This document shows positions 38,370 through 46,907 of a stretch of 53,934 nt of DNA, piece by piece. Positions within the stretch are counted from its first letter, which is position 1, and each line of letters begins with the position of its first letter. The notes beneath the pieces are model-generated. The model saw nothing but the letters and a program-made list of their open reading frames with translations, did not search any database and was not told the DNA's origin. Location of the stretch: assembly GCA_002172675.1 (NCBI GenBank), contig NETF01000170.1, positions 1-53,934 of the forward strand, given 5' to 3'. This stretch comes from an unicellular cyanobacterium SU3. Its GTDB lineage: Bacteria; Cyanobacteriota; Cyanobacteriia; Cyanobacteriales; Microcystaceae. The position numbers and the translations under genes were made by a program.

Positions 38370-41300
38370 ATGACACAGGATAAAGAAAAACAAGTCAGGC
38401 TACAATTTCTCACAGAGGCTCAGGACTATTTAAACACCCTCGAATCAGGTTTATTGGGGTTAGGCACTCATGGCATTAACCGTCAAGAAATCGATCGCCT
38501 ATTAAGGGCTGCCCATTCCATTAAAGGGGGGGCAGCGATGATGGGTTTTCAAACCCTCTCAGAGATAGCTCATCGGTTAGAAGATTTCTTCAAAGTTCTC
38601 AAAGCAGGGAAAAATGATAACCTTGATGAACAGCTAGAGGGGCTATTTTTGAGCAGTTTGGATCGTCTACGACAAATTGCCCAATGGAACCGTCAAGACA
38701 TTGAGATTGACCCCACTTGGTTAGAAAAAGAGGTTAATCCTCTCATCGATGCCCTCTATCAACGTTTAGGTGATCCTCAACCCGAAGATGCTGTTACCCT
38801 TCTCTCAGAAGAAGCCGAGCAAGACATGGTGGTACTCATGTTTGAGTCGGAAGTCGAAGGGTGTTTACAACGGTTAGAGTCGGTGTTTGCTGATCCTCAA
38901 CAACCTTGTTTAAGAGAAGAATTTTTAATTGCAGCACAAGAATTAGAAGGGTTGGGGCAAATGTTAGAATTGCCCGCCTTTTCAGCCCTGTGTCAGTCTA
39001 TTATTGAAGGCATCGAAACATATTCCCAAGAGTTGCCAGCGATCGCTAATTTAGCCCTACAAGCATGGCGAAGATCCCATGCTATGGTAATGGTTGGACA
39101 ACGGGAAACGATGCCCACAGCACTTGATTTATCGGGTTTGAGGGTTCGAGAGTCATCAGAAATTTGGGAAGATGAATTCCATGAGTTGGATGATTCTCCT
39201 TTATCCTTTGGAATTCCTTCTAATACAGACTTCTCATCCTCATTGAACGAGGGATTAATTCAGTTTAGTGATATGTCCTTTGAGGTTAACGCAGCCTTGG
39301 AGTTAGAAGAACAAGGGGAACCCTCTGAGATTATTATGACTTCAGATACCTTAAAGTCTTATGTCACCACTCAAGAATTTGCCCAAGAAGCCCAAGACTT
39401 TTTAGCCGACTTAAATGACTTAACTTCTCAAACTTCAGAGGATTTTATTATCACCCCTTCTTCTACTGAGACAGAAGAGGACAACGAACCCGATACCATT
39501 CGCGTTCGGGTGCAACAATTAGAAACTTTGAGCGATCGCTTTGGAGAACTGACCATTGAACGAAACGGCTTAAATTTACAGATTAAACGCTTTCGTCATC
39601 TCATTGAATTATTGAGCGATCGCGTTCAAACCCTAGAACAATCCAATCAACGGTTACGCCATAATTATGATCAGATAATACCTCGAATTCATACTAAGGA
39701 GCCAGCTTTAGTCGAAGGGAAACCAGAATCTATCAATACACTCCTAGAAACGTTTGATTCATTGGAAATGGATCGTTATGGCGATACTCATCTTGTGTCC
39801 CAAGAGATTATGGATACGGTGGTACAACTCCAAGAAGTCACCAACGATCTACAACTGAATTTAGAGGAGACGGAAAGTTCTTCCCGGGCTTTTTCTCGAA
39901 CCTCTCAATTAATGCAGAACACCATTACTCAACTGCGAATGCGTCCTATTTCTGATGTGGTGGGACGGTTTCCTAGGGCGTTACGCGCCATGGAAGTGCA
40001 ATATGGGAAACCGGTCAATTTCAAGATTAAAGGGGGTGGAACGTTACTCGAACGTACCGTATTAGAAGCCCTCAATGATCCTTTATTACATCTATTACGT
40101 AACGCCTTTGATCACGGTATTGAATCCCCAGAGGTTCGTCAAGCTATGGGAAAACCCCCCACAGGAACCATTTCTATTACAGCAGGGTATCGCGGTAATA
40201 AAACGGTAATTACCCTACAAGATGATGGGGCTGGCATTAATCTAGAGAAAATTGGCCTCAAAGCCTTAGAAATGGGATTACAAGAAGCGGATATTCAGCA
40301 GGCTAGCCATCAAGACTTATTAGACCTGATTTTTGAACCTGGGTTTAGTACCGCATCCCAAGTAACGGACTTATCAGGCCGTGGGGTCGGAATGGATGTG
40401 GTTCGCACCAATTTACGTCAAATTCAGGGGGATATTCATGTTAATACCCAACCTGACAAGGGGACAACCTTTACCATTACCGTTCCTTTTACCCTTTCAG
40501 TGGTGCGGGTCTTATTGGTAGAAAGTGCCGAAATGTTATTGGCTTTTCCCCATACTGTCATCGAAGAAATTGTCCCTCTTCATCCTGAAATGTTAATTAC
40601 CGGTGGGGGTCAAGAGATGATTCACTGGGATGGATCTTTGGTTCCTCTAATTCGTTTAAAAGAATGGTTTGATTTTGTGCGATCGCCTCAGATGATTTCT
40701 ACTGATGTTACTCCTATCATTAATCAATCGACGGTTTTAATGATTTCTCAGGGTAATCATTATGTAGCCATTGAAATTGATCGTTACTGGGGAGAACAAG
40801 AAGTGGCCATTCGCCAAGTTGAAGGGAATGTCGGACTTCCAAAAGGGTTTGGGGGTTGCACCATTTTAGGAGATGGTCGAGTGGTTCCTCTGGTGGATGT
40901 GATGGCATTATTACAATGGCTGAATGATGATCCAACACAATCTTCTTTTACCCCAAAATTGTCCCCAACTATTAATGATTTAGACGCACAATTTATAGAC
41001 CATGAGGCTAAAACTATCATGATAGTAGAAGACTCCATTAATGTGCGTCGTTTTGTAGCATTAACCCTCGAAAAAGCGGGTTATCGTGTCGAACAAGCTA
41101 AAGATGGTCAAGATGCTTTAGAAAAATTACAAGGGGGTTTAGGGACAACTGTTCAATTAGTTATTAGCGATATTGAAATGCCCCGTCTTGATGGTTATGG
41201 CTTACTCTCTCATCTCAAATCTGATCCTATTTTTCAATCTTTACCTGTGATTATGTTAACGTCTCGTAGTGGCGATAAACATCGTCAGTTAGCCATGAAT

Positions 41301-41381
41301 TTAGGGGCTTCTGGCTATTTTTCTAAGCCATTTAAAGAAAGTAATTTATTAACGACTATTCAACAGTTAATTAAACCTTAA
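38370..41381 (+). CDS. CheA-type hybrid histidine kinase with receiver domain
   Basis: An N-terminal Hpt domain has His49 in 'LRAAHSIKGGAAMMGF'. A second Hpt-like helical region (about 150-250) reads 'IAAQELEGLGQMLELPAF' and lacks the His. After an acidic linker come P3 dimerisation helices (from about 380), the ATPase ('LLHLLRNAFDHGIESP', 'QDDGAGINLEKIG', 'LSGRGVGMDVVRTNL') and a CheW-like domain. A C-terminal receiver has 'LVISDIEMPRLDGY' with Asp934 and 'SKPF' with Lys986. The hybrid receiver can serve as an internal phosphate sink. This is the PilL-like architecture of the cyanobacterial type IV pili/phototaxis systems. It sits 40 bp after the receptor gene. Confidence 0.95.
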   Translation: MTQDKEKQVRLQFLTEAQDYLNTLESGLLGLGTHGINRQEIDRLLRAAHSIKGGAAMMGFQTLSEIAHRLEDFFKVLKAGKNDNLDEQLEGLFLSSLDRLRQIAQWNRQDIEIDPTWLEKEVNPLIDALYQRLGDPQPEDAVTLLSEEAEQDMVVLMFESEVEGCLQRLESVFADPQQPCLREEFLIAAQELEGLGQMLELPAFSALCQSIIEGIETYSQELPAIANLALQAWRRSHAMVMVGQRETMPTALDLSGLRVRESSEIWEDEFHELDDSPLSFGIPSNTDFSSSLNEGLIQFSDMSFEVNAALELEEQGEPSEIIMTSDTLKSYVTTQEFAQEAQDFLADLNDLTSQTSEDFIITPSSTETEEDNEPDTIRVRVQQLETLSDRFGELTIERNGLNLQIKRFRHLIELLSDRVQTLEQSNQRLRHNYDQIIPRIHTKEPALVEGKPESINTLLETFDSLEMDRYGDTHLVSQEIMDTVVQLQEVTNDLQLNLEETESSSRAFSRTSQLMQNTITQLRMRPISDVVGRFPRALRAMEVQYGKPVNFKIKGGGTLLERTVLEALNDPLLHLLRNAFDHGIESPEVRQAMGKPPTGTISITAGYRGNKTVITLQDDGAGINLEKIGLKALEMGLQEADIQQASHQDLLDLIFEPGFSTASQVTDLSGRGVGMDVVRTNLRQIQGDIHVNTQPDKGTTFTITVPFTLSVVRVLLVESAEMLLAFPHTVIEEIVPLHPEMLITGGGQEMIHWDGSLVPLIRLKEWFDFVRSPQMISTDVTPIINQSTVLMISQGNHYVAIEIDRYWGEQEVAIRQVEGNVGLPKGFGGCTILGDGRVVPLVDVMALLQWLNDDPTQSSFTPKLSPTINDLDAQFIDHEAKTIMIVEDSINVRRFVALTLEKAGYRVEQAKDGQDALEKLQGGLGTTVQLVISDIEMPRLDGYGLLSHLKSDPIFQSLPVIMLTSRSGDKHRQLAMNLGASGYFSKPFKESNLLTTIQQLIKP

Positions 41382-41403
41382 TTCATTTTTATCATTATCC
41401 ATT

Positions 41404-41931
41404 ATGACTCTTTATTCTCATCGTCTTTCCCGTCGTTCATCAGGTAAAGTAAGCCAAAATACACAACAAATGATTACTTTTCTTTTAGGGGAAGAATGGT
41501 TTGCTTTACCCATTGATACTATTCAAAAAGTGGTACAATTAGGTAAAATGTATGGTGATCCTCAAAGAAAAGGTGTTAGTTTAACTCATTATCAAGGTGA
41601 AGAATTATTAGTTATTGACGTAGCTCGTCGTATTTTCGATATAGAAATGCTTTCCTCTTCTCAAAACACAGAGCAAACTCGTTTTTTACTAATTATTCAC
41701 AATAAAAATAATGAAATAATTGGATTACCCATTGACTCACCTCCCTCTATTCTGAGAGTTTCTGAATCAGCTTTTATTCCTTTACCCAATATTTATTTAA
41801 CTCAAGGGAATATTCATTGCATTAGTTCTATTCTCATTCAAGTTAATGAGCAAAACTCTTTCTTTTTATTAGATATTCCTCAGTTAATGTCAGTGACCAG
41901 TAACCCGTTACCTGCTACCCATTCATGTTAA
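41404..41931 (+). CDS. CheW-like coupling protein
   Basis: The 175-residue protein is the third gene of the chemosensory operon, 22 bp after the CheA-type gene. 'MITFLLGEEWFALPIDTIQKVVQLGKMYGDP' begins the CheW fold, 'HYQGEELLVIDVARRIF' continues it, and 'IGLPIDSPPSILRVSESAFIPLP' is the second sub-domain. CheW proteins join receptors to the kinase. A basic, Ser-rich leader of about 20 residues precedes the domain, which is longer than usual. Confidence 0.85.
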   Translation: MTLYSHRLSRRSSGKVSQNTQQMITFLLGEEWFALPIDTIQKVVQLGKMYGDPQRKGVSLTHYQGEELLVIDVARRIFDIEMLSSSQNTEQTRFLLIIHNKNNEIIGLPIDSPPSILRVSESAFIPLPNIYLTQGNIHCISSILIQVNEQNSFFLLDIPQLMSVTSNPLPATHSC

Positions 41932-42063
41932 TAGACTGGTCGAAATTCCCGTCGAAGACCCGTAAAGCACCCGCACCTAAAATGTGAGCATTTCTTTAAG
42001 AATTTATAGGTGGGAACTTCTTTCAACATTCAGGTTAAAAGAAGGCTTATGTTTCCGATTTGA
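41932..42063. other. Spacer between the CheW-like gene and the tRNA
   Basis: No gene is supported. A minus-strand frame (41932-42010) contains 'RCGCFTGLRREFRPVY' and looks like a decayed end of some protein, but I cannot place it. Confidence 0.25.
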
Positions 42064-42135
42064 CTGGGGTGCTAGGATTCGAACCTAGGAATGGCGAGAC
42101 CAAAACCCGCTGCCTTACCGCTTGGCTACACCCCA
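42064..42135 (-). tRNA. trnQ: tRNA-Gln (UUG)
   Basis: Read on the minus strand the acceptor stem is TGGGGTG paired with CACCCCA, discriminator G. The anticodon stem GCGGG/CTCGC holds the loop TTTTGGT, giving anticodon TTG. The T arm is CCTAG GTTCGAATC CTAG. The 3' CCA is not encoded, as is common in cyanobacteria. The 72 bases match Gln tRNAs. It lies antisense to the operons on both sides. Confidence 0.95.
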
Positions 42136-42413
42136 ATATTCATTATTGCCTCTGTAATTATAACAATAGGCATCGGTGGTTTGTCAAGTATTTTTTTATC
42201 TTTGAAGCGTAAGACCCTCATGTCCCCCATCATTTCTGAAAATTAGTAATTATTGTTAACTTTCCCTCTTTAGATAGATGTAATAAAGAAAAATTTTCCA
42301 ATTGTACATAAATATCTATCATCTGAACGATTTTTTCCTCTGTCTAAATCGTTATATTAATATATGTTTTACAAAACTTAATAAAGCAAAAACGATAGAT
42401 AGTTGAATTAAGA

Positions 42414-42986
42414 ATGAGGCATTTATTCAAACAAAAACCTTACCCTATAAAACAAATAGCTTTTAGTCTTTTAAGCGCGACTTTGCTCTTTTGTGCAGGT
42501 TGCGGTTCTCAGCAAACTCAGGCCAGTGATGGATCTGAACAACCCTTAAAAACCGTAGGATGGATAGAAAAAGGGAGTATTGTTGGCTTAGACGAACCCT
42601 TAGAGTTTAAACTAGATACAGGAGCCACCACAACCTCTATTAACGCTGAAGTTCTTAGTAAACCTTATAATGAAACCGAAGCCGGTGGGATGATCAAATT
42701 CCGTTTTATTGATGGAGATGAGACAAGCGCAGTATTTGAACGTCCTATTACTCGTTGGGTGAAAATTAAAGACGGTGAAGGGGGTCATTTTCGTCGTCCG
42801 GTGGTTGAGATGAAACTATGTATTGCAGGCCGATGGGTAGAAGAAGAGGTTAACCTAGCTGATCGCGATCAATTTAATTATTCTGTTTTAATAGGGCGTA
42901 ATATGCTCAAAAAAGGTAATTTAGCCATTGATTCTAATCAAAAATTCACCAACAAGTCTGAATGTAAAGGACAGGAGGTGGAATAA
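42414..42986 (+). CDS. Retropepsin-like aspartic protease, lipoprotein (RimK-associated)
   Basis: The protein has a signal peptide with a hydrophobic run and a lipobox ending 'FCAGC' (Cys30), so it should be lipid-anchored outside the plasma membrane. The core is a single retropepsin half: 'LEFKLDTGATTTSINAEVL' carries Asp68-Thr-Gly, the aspartic protease motif. The C-terminal 'YSVLIGRNMLKKGNLAIDS' is the flap-closing strand seen in this family (once called 'ATP-dependent Zn protease', a misnomer). Retropepsins work as dimers. It is the first gene of a set with a UUP1-type membrane protein and an ATP-grasp ligase; its stop overlaps the next start by one base (TAATG). Confidence 0.85.
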   Translation: MRHLFKQKPYPIKQIAFSLLSATLLFCAGCGSQQTQASDGSEQPLKTVGWIEKGSIVGLDEPLEFKLDTGATTTSINAEVLSKPYNETEAGGMIKFRFIDGDETSAVFERPITRWVKIKDGEGGHFRRPVVEMKLCIAGRWVEEEVNLADRDQFNYSVLIGRNMLKKGNLAIDSNQKFTNKSECKGQEVE

Positions 42987-44620
42987 TGAATCGCACGGTA
43001 CGTACTGTTATTTTAGCTCTTTTTCTTTGCGCTATTTCTTTAACTATATTTTTGCATAAAGTTATTTCTTCAGATATTCCTTTATTTCCCGATCAAACTT
43101 ACCAGAGTTGGTATGTTGAAACTAAAGTTTTTATTGACTCAGAACGGTCTTTACTGTCTTCAGAAGAAGAACTTCCCGATCTGATCGAAGTTCAATTACC
43201 GCAATTTTCATCCCGTTATCGCCTCATTGATGAGGATTTTATCAATGATGGTTATGAGAGAGAAATCGAAACCAGAAAGCCTTTTAATAATCGTGTTGCA
43301 GTCTTTAATAACACAGGAATTATAGGAAGCAAAACCTTATTTTATCGTACAATTATTGATGAAAAAGGGTTTTCTGATGATTCAAATCCCACAGATGAAC
43401 CCGTATCTATTACCGGTCGTCGCTTAGTTAATCAACAGTTTAATGAGTTTAGTGAAGATCGAGCGGAAATTTTAGAAGAATTGATGGAAAATGCCCCCGA
43501 TGGTGCCATTGACTCCCTCTTAAGAGAAGCCAAAAGCCGATCAAGCGATCGCCTTACCTTAGCACAAGCGGTGTATGAACTGGCTTTGCGAACAGATGAT
43601 ATTCGCATTCAAACCTTAATCGAAACCCTTAATGTAGATGATTCAGCACCGAAAATTGCTGTATTTCTCTTAAAAAGGGCGCAAGTGCCTGCTAGGGTAG
43701 GCAATGGTATTAAATTAACCAAAGAAGAAGTCTATTCAACGGATTTTATTCAATGGTTAGAAGTGCAACAAGAAAATAGCGATCGCTGGTTAGCTTTCGA
43801 TTCGGTTAATCTCAGTTTCACTGAAGAAACCCCCTATTTAACCTGGTGGTATGGTTCCCAAGATCCTATGACTGTCACGGGTTCAGGGGATGTGCGTTTA
43901 GAAGTATTGGTACGTCCCAACACGGATGAGGGGTTAACTCAAGCAATTTGGCAAGAAAGAGCTAGTTTTGACCCATTTTTAAACTATTCTTTACTAAAAC
44001 TTCCCCTCACCACTCAAAGAGTATTTCAGGTATTGGTATTAGTTCCCATCGGTGCGTTAATTATTGCCCTGTTACATCAAGTGATTGGTATTCCCACCTT
44101 TGGCACCTTTACCCCTATTTTAATCGCCCTATCCTTTAGAGAAACCGGGTTAATGGTAGGTATTCCCCTATTTATTCTTGTTGTTGCTTTAGGGTTACTT
44201 ATTCGGGCTGGATTAAACTATTTACAGTTATTGATTGTCCCCCGTTTGGCTTCTATTTTAACCGCTACCGTGTTAATTATGGGTGCATTAGCGGTGATAA
44301 TGGAACATTTCAACATTAACCTTGGCCTGTCTATTTCCCTATTCCCCATTGTTATTTTAGCCATGACCATCGAACGGGCTGCAGTAATGTGGGAAGAAGA
44401 AGGAGCAAAAAATGTGATTATTTCAGGGTTAGGTAGTGTTTTTGTGGCAACTATTGGCTATTTCTGTACTATTAATGATTACGTACAGCATATTGCCTTT
44501 GCTTTTCCTGAATTATTGTTAATGGTATTAGCGGTCAATATCCTTCTAGGACGCTATAACGGCTATAAATTAACCGAATATCTAAGGTTTCGTGCCTTAC
44601 AACAGCAAATGAGTCAGTAA
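42986..44620 (+). CDS. UUP1-family membrane protein: inactive transglutaminase plus 7TM
   Basis: An N-terminal helix (about 7-25) leads to an extracytoplasmic domain of about 320 residues. This domain resembles a transglutaminase/cysteine protease fold ('SSDRLTLAQAVYELALRTDD', 'AVFLLKRAQVPARVGNGIKL') in which the usual catalytic Cys is absent at the helix start. Seven transmembrane helices then follow from about 345 to 520 ('VLVLVPIGALIIALLHQVIG', 'PTFGTFTPILIALSF' and onward). UUP1 proteins keep company with RimK-like ligases and retropepsins. A role in presenting or exporting a ligated peptide is an inference from that company. Confidence 0.85.
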   Translation: MNRTVRTVILALFLCAISLTIFLHKVISSDIPLFPDQTYQSWYVETKVFIDSERSLLSSEEELPDLIEVQLPQFSSRYRLIDEDFINDGYEREIETRKPFNNRVAVFNNTGIIGSKTLFYRTIIDEKGFSDDSNPTDEPVSITGRRLVNQQFNEFSEDRAEILEELMENAPDGAIDSLLREAKSRSSDRLTLAQAVYELALRTDDIRIQTLIETLNVDDSAPKIAVFLLKRAQVPARVGNGIKLTKEEVYSTDFIQWLEVQQENSDRWLAFDSVNLSFTEETPYLTWWYGSQDPMTVTGSGDVRLEVLVRPNTDEGLTQAIWQERASFDPFLNYSLLKLPLTTQRVFQVLVLVPIGALIIALLHQVIGIPTFGTFTPILIALSFRETGLMVGIPLFILVVALGLLIRAGLNYLQLLIVPRLASILTATVLIMGALAVIMEHFNINLGLSISLFPIVILAMTIERAAVMWEEEGAKNVIISGLGSVFVATIGYFCTINDYVQHIAFAFPELLLMVLAVNILLGRYNGYKLTEYLRFRALQQQMSQ

Positions 44621-44627
44621 CCAGTAA

Positions 44628-44648
44628 GGGTTTAATATTATTAAACCC
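44628..44648 (+). other. Intercistronic hairpin
   Basis: GGGTTTAA (44628-44635) and TTAAACCC (44641-44648) form a perfect 8-bp stem with loop TATTA, in the 70-bp gap between the UUP1-type gene and the ligase gene. It has no T tract, so it more likely tunes expression or mRNA stability within the operon than ends it. Confidence 0.5.
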
Positions 44649-44690
44649 CCACACCCTACAAAACTATTGTTATCATCATTCATAATCATC

Positions 44691-45659
44691 ATGTTGCCTT
44701 TTTTATTTAATAAAAAATCAGGAATTTTAGGAATTAATTCCCGTAACCTTGATTATTTATTTCCTAATAATCCCCGACGACTCTATCGCTATGCAGATAG
44801 TAAGTTAGAAACAAAAAAAATTGCTCAACGGTTAGGGGTAAGTATCCCTGAAACCTATGGAGTGATTCACTTTCAAAACGAAGTTAAAAAACTAGCCGAT
44901 ATTGTTAGAAAAGCCTCTTCTTTTGTGGTTAAACCAGCCAAAGGAAGCGGAGGAGATGGCATCGTTGTCATTAAAGATACCACCGAAGACGGTTATCTTA
45001 AAAGTAGTGGAAAACTCCTTAAACCCCACGATCTCCACTATCATATTCATAATATTCTCAGTGGAATGTTCTCCCTATCAGGACAAAAAGATAAGGCTAT
45101 TCTTGAATATGCAGTTAAGTTTGATCCTATCTTTGCAGAGGTAGCTTATCAAGGGGTTCCTGATATTCGTCTCATTGTCTATCAAGGGGTTCCCGTTATG
45201 GCCATGTTACGCTTACCCACCCGGTCCTCTGATGGGAAAGCAAACCTTCACCGTGGGGGGGTTGGGGTTGGTATCGACTTGGGAACAGGGAAAACCTTTA
45301 CAGGGATTCAAAATAACCGCTATATTAGTCAACACCCGGAAACCGGTAGTCCCTTAAAAGGGTTATCTATTCCTCACTGGAAACGATTATTAGAAATGTC
45401 GGCTGCTTTGGGGAATGAGACAGAGTTCGGTTATTTGGGAGTTGATTTTGTTCTCGATGAGAATAAAGGGCCGTTATTATTAGAGATGAATGCACGACCA
45501 GGGTTATCCATTCAAATTGCTAACCAAACAGGACTTATCCCACGGTTAGAGTTAATTAATGATTGTTTGCCAAAATTATCAACAACTCAAGAAAAAATTG
45601 AGTTTGCTCAAGATTCTTTTAGTTTAGCATCTCGTGAACCCGTATTGTCTGTGAGATGA
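44691..45659 (+). CDS. RimK-like ATP-grasp ligase (alpha-L-glutamate ligase-like)
   Basis: I use the ATG at 44691, which begins MLPFLFNKKSGILGINSRNLDYL; the frame extends to 44667 by TTG. The ATP-grasp core has 'FVVKPAKGSGGDGIVVI' (ATP-binding loop), 'ILEYAVK', 'RLIVYQGVPVMAMLRLPT' and the metal-site end 'GYLGVDFVLDENKGPLLLEMNARPGLSIQIAN', with the typical Glu-Asn pair. RimK-related enzymes add glutamate or similar residues to a carboxylate by an acyl-phosphate. It is the last gene of the three-gene set and is followed by a terminator. It is cytosolic and the acceptor is unknown. Confidence 0.85.
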   Translation: MLPFLFNKKSGILGINSRNLDYLFPNNPRRLYRYADSKLETKKIAQRLGVSIPETYGVIHFQNEVKKLADIVRKASSFVVKPAKGSGGDGIVVIKDTTEDGYLKSSGKLLKPHDLHYHIHNILSGMFSLSGQKDKAILEYAVKFDPIFAEVAYQGVPDIRLIVYQGVPVMAMLRLPTRSSDGKANLHRGGVGVGIDLGTGKTFTGIQNNRYISQHPETGSPLKGLSIPHWKRLLEMSAALGNETEFGYLGVDFVLDENKGPLLLEMNARPGLSIQIANQTGLIPRLELINDCLPKLSTTQEKIEFAQDSFSLASREPVLSVR

Positions 45660-45709
45660 GTGGATATTATGCTAATTAATAAATTATGAATTGTCAATTC
45701 AGGTTGTGA

Positions 45710-45735
45710 GGAAGGCTTTTAAATCTTCCTTTTTT
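45710..45735 (+). terminator. Rho-independent terminator of the retropepsin-UUP1-ligase operon
   Basis: GGAAG (45710-45714) pairs with CTTCC (45725-45729) around a 10-base loop, followed by six T (45730-45735). It lies about 50 bp after the ligase stop. Confidence 0.75.
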
Positions 45736-45865
45736 AGCTTTTCTTTGACAAAGTTTTCTTGTTCGATAGTAAGAATAATTGACATAGTTGTAATCCCTGT
45801 TTTTCGCCTTCTTCCATAGCATATACCATCGACAAGATTAAATCTTCACCCCTAAATTTAGTTAT
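45734..45865 (-). pseudogene. Unassigned decayed coding fragment
   Basis: A minus-strand frame opens after a stop near 45866 and reads 'KFRGEDLILSMVYAMEEGEK' before stopping at 45734-45736. The charged, Gly-containing end resembles the tail of Rpn-type (recombination-promoting nuclease) proteins, but this is weak. A second frame at 45701-45787 reads 'MSIILTIEQENFVKEKLKK', like the start of a ParD-type antitoxin. I cannot decide between them. The rest of the 337-bp gap to 45996 shows nothing clear. Confidence 0.25.
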
Positions 45866-45996
45866 AGTCTATTAAGACTTTGTTAAGCCCTTGGAGATCA
45901 ATTATTTGCAAAATGCAAAATTATCTCCCAGAATTGTCAACTATCCACTACAATAGAAAAAACAGATGAGTAAATGTACTATCACAATAAATACTT

Positions 45997-46269
45997 ATGA
46001 CCAGTGCTAAGTTTCAAAACCCTGTGTCTCTTTCTGGCCGAGAAATGCAAATTGTCGATCTCGTCTCCACTGGTTTGACTAATCTTGAAATTGCCCAGAA
46101 ACTTGAGATTAGTAAGCGTACCGTTGATAATCATATCAGCAACATTTTGACGAAAACCAAAACAGAAAATCGGGTAGAATTAGTTCGCTGGGCGTTGCAA
46201 TGGGGTAAAGTTTGCCTCGATGATGTTAATTGTTGTCTCCTTCCTTCTAATAGCGACGTTGCATCCTAA
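45997..46269 (+). CDS. pedR: Small LuxR-type redox-responsive regulator
   Basis: The 90-residue protein is little more than a LuxR helix-turn-helix: 'LSGREMQIVDLVSTGLTNLEIAQKLEISKRTVDNHISNILTKT'. It ends with a short tail holding Cys73, Cys79 and Cys80. This matches PedR (Ssl0564 in Synechocystis), which senses photosynthetic electron transport through thioredoxin-linked disulfide formation and controls light-response genes. The same size and the tail Cys support the name. The gene starts a two-gene arrangement: the downstream lipoprotein frame begins inside its 3' end. Confidence 0.85.
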   Translation: MTSAKFQNPVSLSGREMQIVDLVSTGLTNLEIAQKLEISKRTVDNHISNILTKTKTENRVELVRWALQWGKVCLDDVNCCLLPSNSDVAS

Positions 46270-46819
46270 ACGGTTGAGTGGTTACATCAAGCTTTTAAGT
46301 AGCAGTATTATTCTTAGTTTAGTCGGTTGTACTAATTCAGGATTTATCACGCCTCCCGTTCAACCTTTAGGAAATAGTTTAAATACGCGAGCGTCCGAAC
46401 AGTATCCCCGCTTTTCTTACGAGGGTAGATATTTGATCTTTGCCTCTGACCGTCAAGGAAAGCGTAGCGTATGGCTATACGACCAAACGAATGGCCGTTT
46501 GTTACCTTTGCCTGGATTGAATCAGCCTGGCACCATCCAAGATCAACCTGATATTAGTGCTGACGGACGTTACATCGTTTATGTTTCCGAACAAGAAGGA
46601 AAACAAGATATTTTTGTTTATGATCGCCAAACGTCACGGGCTAATAATATTACTAAAAATATACTAGGAGAAGTGCGCCATCCCACCATTAGCGGAAATG
46701 GCCGCTTAATTGCCTTTGAGTCTAACCGTTCAGGACAATGGGATATTATTATTTATGATCGCGGTTTAAATACGCCTTTATCCCTTCCCTCTCAGTCGGA
46801 TATAGAACCTCAAAATTAG
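46220..46819 (+). CDS. TolB-like beta-propeller lipoprotein (short)
   Basis: Three PD40/TolB-type repeats are visible: 'YPRFSYEGRYLIFASDRQGKRSVWLYDQT', 'QPDISADGRYIVYVSEQEGKQDIFVYDRQ' and 'HPTISGNGRLIAFESNRSGQWDIIIYDRG'. A hydrophobic leader with a lipobox, 'ILSLVGC', is found near residue 37. The start is uncertain: ATG 46220 overlaps pedR by 50 bases, but TTG at 46259 would place the basic 'HPKRLSG' of the signal peptide at the front, which looks more natural. It is shorter than TolB (about 430 residues), so it is a stand-alone propeller fragment. It probably sits in the outer membrane or periplasm. Confidence 0.8.
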   Translation: MMLIVVSFLLIATLHPKRLSGYIKLLSSSIILSLVGCTNSGFITPPVQPLGNSLNTRASEQYPRFSYEGRYLIFASDRQGKRSVWLYDQTNGRLLPLPGLNQPGTIQDQPDISADGRYIVYVSEQEGKQDIFVYDRQTSRANNITKNILGEVRHPTISGNGRLIAFESNRSGQWDIIIYDRGLNTPLSLPSQSDIEPQN

Positions 46820-46907
46820 TATTAAACCGTAAGATGGGCAAGTGTTCAAGAAGCTATCTTAATTTATCAAATAATTAAAAACTTTGCTCACCTTACAAAC
46901 ATTAATT

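Noticed and set aside
41932-42063. Decayed transposase or other protein end between the CheW-like gene and the tRNA
   Set aside because: A Cys-containing frame is visible but no family motif can be named, so it is only described as spacer.
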